Positions 61,311-64,000 of a stretch of 64,000 nt of DNA are shown piece by piece. The position numbers were made by a program, and so were the translations under genes. Under the pieces are notes generated by a model. That model was not told where the DNA came from, did no database searches, and worked only from the letters and a program-made list of their open reading frames with translations. Position 1 is the stretch's first letter, and every line of letters starts with the position of its first letter. The DNA is from Pectobacterium aroidearum (GTDB lineage: Bacteria > Pseudomonadota > Gammaproteobacteria > Enterobacterales > Enterobacteriaceae), in NCBI RefSeq assembly GCF_015689195.1, contig NZ_CP065044.1:3844001-3908000 (forward strand), given 5' to 3'.

Positions 61311-64000
61311 TCACGCCAGATTAGAGCGGAACGGTGGCAGTAGCCAGATTTGCGCCGCTTCAATCACCTCATTCATTCGTTTTTCATCCAACTCACGAAT
61401 AATACGTTGCAGGTAATAATCCTCACCTTCCCCCCGCATTCCCATATTACCCTGCCAGGCTTGCAGTAAGCGGGCTCGCGCCTTGTTTTGCGTCTCTTCA
61501 TCCGAGCGCAGGCTATCGCTTTCGCGATCATAGCATTCAGCAAGCCAGGCGCTTCCCGCTTTATTGAGCAGTAACAGCGGCTTGATCATTCCCCGCCGAT
61601 ACCCCTCCAACATCAGAGCAAGATGTTCTCTGGCCTGCGTTTCCGACAGGGCTGCAAAGCGCCACGCGGTATCTTCCCGCCCATACAACCGACTTTCCCC
61701 CTGCCCACCCGTCGCACAGTAGGCCAGGTGTTCCAACCACAGCGTAATGCCGTCTTTCATGGAAAGCGTGCCGGGGCGCCAGCGTAGCAGGCCATCCGGC
61801 TGCACCTGATTTAGCCAACCGCTCACGCGCACGCCGTCAAGGAGGATATCGACTTCCCGACTCACCGACAGCGAGGACGTTAATTCATCACGCACGCGCG
61901 CAGCCAGCTGCGCCATCTCCTGCTGTTGTTCCTGCCAGTAAATTTCGCCAAACGCCCCATAGGGCAATTCACCCGCAGCTCTGGCACGGCGATACAGTTT
62001 TTCCGTATCGCCTTCATTAATCAAGGTATTAAGCAACTCACTATTCAATTGGTAGCGATTAAGGCTATCAACCACGAAGGGCTCTTCATCCAGCAGTTCA
62101 TCGCTATGTAGCATGAAACTCACGCCAAGCCGCAGTTGAAAAAAGGCTCGCACAGGATGACGATAAAAACGCTTCAGATCGTCCAGACTCACATCGCTAT
62201 CCGTTGTTCTTTCGGACAACGCTTCACGATCGAAATCAGGCTGGGCCTCCCCTTTTCGGTTCGCCGCCGCCAGCCATTCTGCCGCAAAGCTCAATGGCTG
62301 CGGTGCTGGCAGAAAGTTATCTGCATCGAAAGGCATACGGCTATGTTCACGGCAGAGGTGCTTCATCACCCGTTCCGCGCTGCTATCAATATCCAGCGTT
62401 TCATCCCCCGGCAGGACGTAACTTTGCGCGATATATTCCGTCAGTTCGCTAACCAATACGGAAGGATAGCGGCGTGTATTATCCTGAATCGAGCGCCCGA
62501 TATAGCTGATATAAAGTTTGTGCTGCGCCGACAGCAGCGCTTCAAGGAACAGATAGCGGTCGTCGTCACGTCGGCTACGATCGCCACGCTTGATCTTCCG
62601 CCCCATCAGATCGAACCCGAGCGGCGGCAACGTTCGGGGATAGACACCATCATTCATCCCCAGCAAACACACGACCTTGAATGGGATAGAACGCATCGGC
62701 ATCAGCGTACAAAAGTTGATCGCACCGGCCAGAAAACGCTGGCTGAGCCGTTCCTGATCGAGACGCCGCGACAATTCATCACGTAACCGGGAAATCGGCA
62801 CCTGCTGTGGATAATGCGCCATCGTCCCCATGCCAATCACGTACTGCCACTGTTTTTCAACTAACGCCAGCGCCGCTTCGGTCTCGCTGTCAGCATCAAA
62901 GAAGGTTTCGATCAACTCTCGACATAGCGGTAGCCAGTCGACAAGCACTCGTGGTTGAGACAAGCGCTGACGCCACTGATGAATCTGCATCAGCAGTTCG
63001 GCCAGTTGACCAGCCAGTTCCGCAATCAATCCGCTGGATTCATCGTAAGGCAACACGCCCTGCCAGTCGCCGACCTGACTGTCCATCGCATAGCCCAACA
63101 GCATTCTCGTCAGACCGAAACGCCACGTATGCTGGCCCGTTGGCGGCAGCATGAGATCGCGCACGTTGTCGTCATCCAATCCCCAGCGCACGCCGGATTC
63201 CACCACCCACAGGCGCAAACGCCGTAACCCTTCTTCCTGAATACCGAAACGAGCGGCTAACGCGGGGACTTCAAGCAACGCCAGAACCTGTTCCGCCGTA
63301 AAACGGCTTGTCGGTAAATCCAGCAGGCTGATTACCGCCTGCAAGGCGGGATGCGCATGTCGCGCACGCTGATCGGAGATGGCAAAAGGCAGGTAGCGGT
63401 TGTCTGGCGCGTTGCCAAACACCGCCTGAATAAACGGCGTATAGCTGTCGATGTCCGCCATCATCACAATGACGTCACGCGGCATCAGTTCAGGATCGTC
63501 CGCCATCATAGCCAGCAAGCGATCGTGAAGCACTTCAACCTCACGCTGGGGGCTATGGCAGGCGTGAAAATCAACCGAACGATCGTCGAGCGCCAGCAGA
63601 CGCTTTTGCATGCTGCTGTTCTGCGTCTCGTGACTAACCGCGACTACCGCGTGGTCTTCCAGCTCAAGGATATCGCGCTGCAGGGTTTGCAGCAGATTTT
63701 CGCCATCCGACTCAACAAAGGCATCGACCTCCTGCACATTATCCAACTCAGCCAGCAGATAAAGATTATCGCGCCCCAGCTTTCCCCACGATGCTAGCAG
63801 CGGATTATTAATCAACTGGTTACCGTCGTCATTGAACAGCGTTTCTGCCTGTCCAGGATCGCGAAATAACGGACGCGTTTCATCCGTCTGAACGCCGTCA
63901 AAGCGATGCAAGCGCCGGTTGCGGGCTTTTAGCTTCGCCAGAAACTTATAGTCCTGAATATCGCTCCAGTAATGGCGACAAGGATTGGTAAATAGCAGAT
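61311..64000 (-). CDS. recC: Exodeoxyribonuclease V subunit gamma RecC, N-terminus outside window
   Basis: The frame stays open to the window edge, giving the last 896 residues of a protein of about 1120. RecC recognises Chi and holds the complex together. The visible start of the fragment reads LLFTNPCRHYWSDIQDYKFL, matching E. coli RecC near residue 240. The inactive nuclease-like and helicase-like folds of the family lie in this part. It is the first gene of the recC-ptrA-recB-recD set, 96 bp ahead of ptrA. Confidence 0.97.
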   Translation of the reverse strand, partial: LLFTNPCRHYWSDIQDYKFLAKLKARNRRLHRFDGVQTDETRPLFRDPGQAETLFNDDGNQLINNPLLASWGKLGRDNLYLLAELDNVQEVDAFVESDGENLLQTLQRDILELEDHAVVAVSHETQNSSMQKRLLALDDRSVDFHACHSPQREVEVLHDRLLAMMADDPELMPRDVIVMMADIDSYTPFIQAVFGNAPDNRYLPFAISDQRARHAHPALQAVISLLDLPTSRFTAEQVLALLEVPALAARFGIQEEGLRRLRLWVVESGVRWGLDDDNVRDLMLPPTGQHTWRFGLTRMLLGYAMDSQVGDWQGVLPYDESSGLIAELAGQLAELLMQIHQWRQRLSQPRVLVDWLPLCRELIETFFDADSETEAALALVEKQWQYVIGMGTMAHYPQQVPISRLRDELSRRLDQERLSQRFLAGAINFCTLMPMRSIPFKVVCLLGMNDGVYPRTLPPLGFDLMGRKIKRGDRSRRDDDRYLFLEALLSAQHKLYISYIGRSIQDNTRRYPSVLVSELTEYIAQSYVLPGDETLDIDSSAERVMKHLCREHSRMPFDADNFLPAPQPLSFAAEWLAAANRKGEAQPDFDREALSERTTDSDVSLDDLKRFYRHPVRAFFQLRLGVSFMLHSDELLDEEPFVVDSLNRYQLNSELLNTLINEGDTEKLYRRARAAGELPYGAFGEIYWQEQQQEMAQLAARVRDELTSSLSVSREVDILLDGVRVSGWLNQVQPDGLLRWRPGTLSMKDGITLWLEHLAYCATGGQGESRLYGREDTAWRFAALSETQAREHLALMLEGYRRGMIKPLLLLNKAGSAWLAECYDRESDSLRSDEETQNKARARLLQAWQGNMGMRGEGEDYYLQRIIRELDEKRMNEVIEAAQIWLLPPFRSNLA

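Overview
The window looks like chromosome of a soft-rot enterobacterium, most likely Pectobacterium. Nearly every protein is a close relative of its Escherichia coli counterpart. The yqcC-syd gap carries a complete RsmB (CsrB-family) RNA gene with a GacA/UvrY-type palindrome and KdgR-type boxes, and ERIC repeats lie in the gaps. Species is not resolved; the assignment rests on remembered protein similarity and gene order. There is no prophage, insertion sequence, CRISPR array or secretion cluster.

Layout. 1-1.2 kb: 3' end of mutS. 1.2-30.4 kb: a block matching the E. coli '4-minute' region: nlpE, yaeQ, yaeP-rof, tilS, yaeR, then the minus-strand envelope and replication operon (dxr, uppS, cdsA, rseP, bamA, skp, lpxD, fabZ, lpxA, lpxB, rnhB, dnaE, accA), frr, pyrH, tsf, rpsB with its leader, and on the plus strand map, glnD, dapD and yaeH. 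30.4-64 kb: a block matching the E. coli 60-64 minute region: yqcA/truC/yqcC, rsmB, syd, queF, ppnN, xni, rlmM, ygdD, gcvA, the GcvB RNA, ygdI, csdA-csdE, tcdA, mltA, three initiator tRNA genes, amiC, argA, recD, recB, ptrA and recC (cut by the window end). mutS belongs to the same E. coli neighbourhood as the second block, so the 4-minute block sits inside it relative to E. coli.

Accessory content is small. A cytoplasmic molybdopterin oxidoreductase of the BisC/TorZ type lies between tcdA and mltA. A galactarate/L-talarate dehydratase with a divergent LacI-family regulator lies between argA and recD, with two matching operator palindromes. Genes usually found in E. coli at these positions (arfB, ldcC, sdaCB, the fuc cluster) are absent.

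The richest regulatory stretch is 32.2-32.9 kb. RsmB sequesters the RsmA/CsrA translational regulator through about two dozen GGA motifs. Two KdgR-type palindromes are built into its repeat units, a third candidate lies upstream, and a perfect GacA/UvrY palindrome lies beyond. Other well-supported regulatory features are GcvB with its promoter, the rpsB leader, paired ARG boxes at argA, and several strong terminators. I found no wholly new system. The best leads are the overlap of KdgR boxes with RsmB repeats, a diverged ERIC-like element in the gcvA leader, and the talarate/galactarate operator pair.
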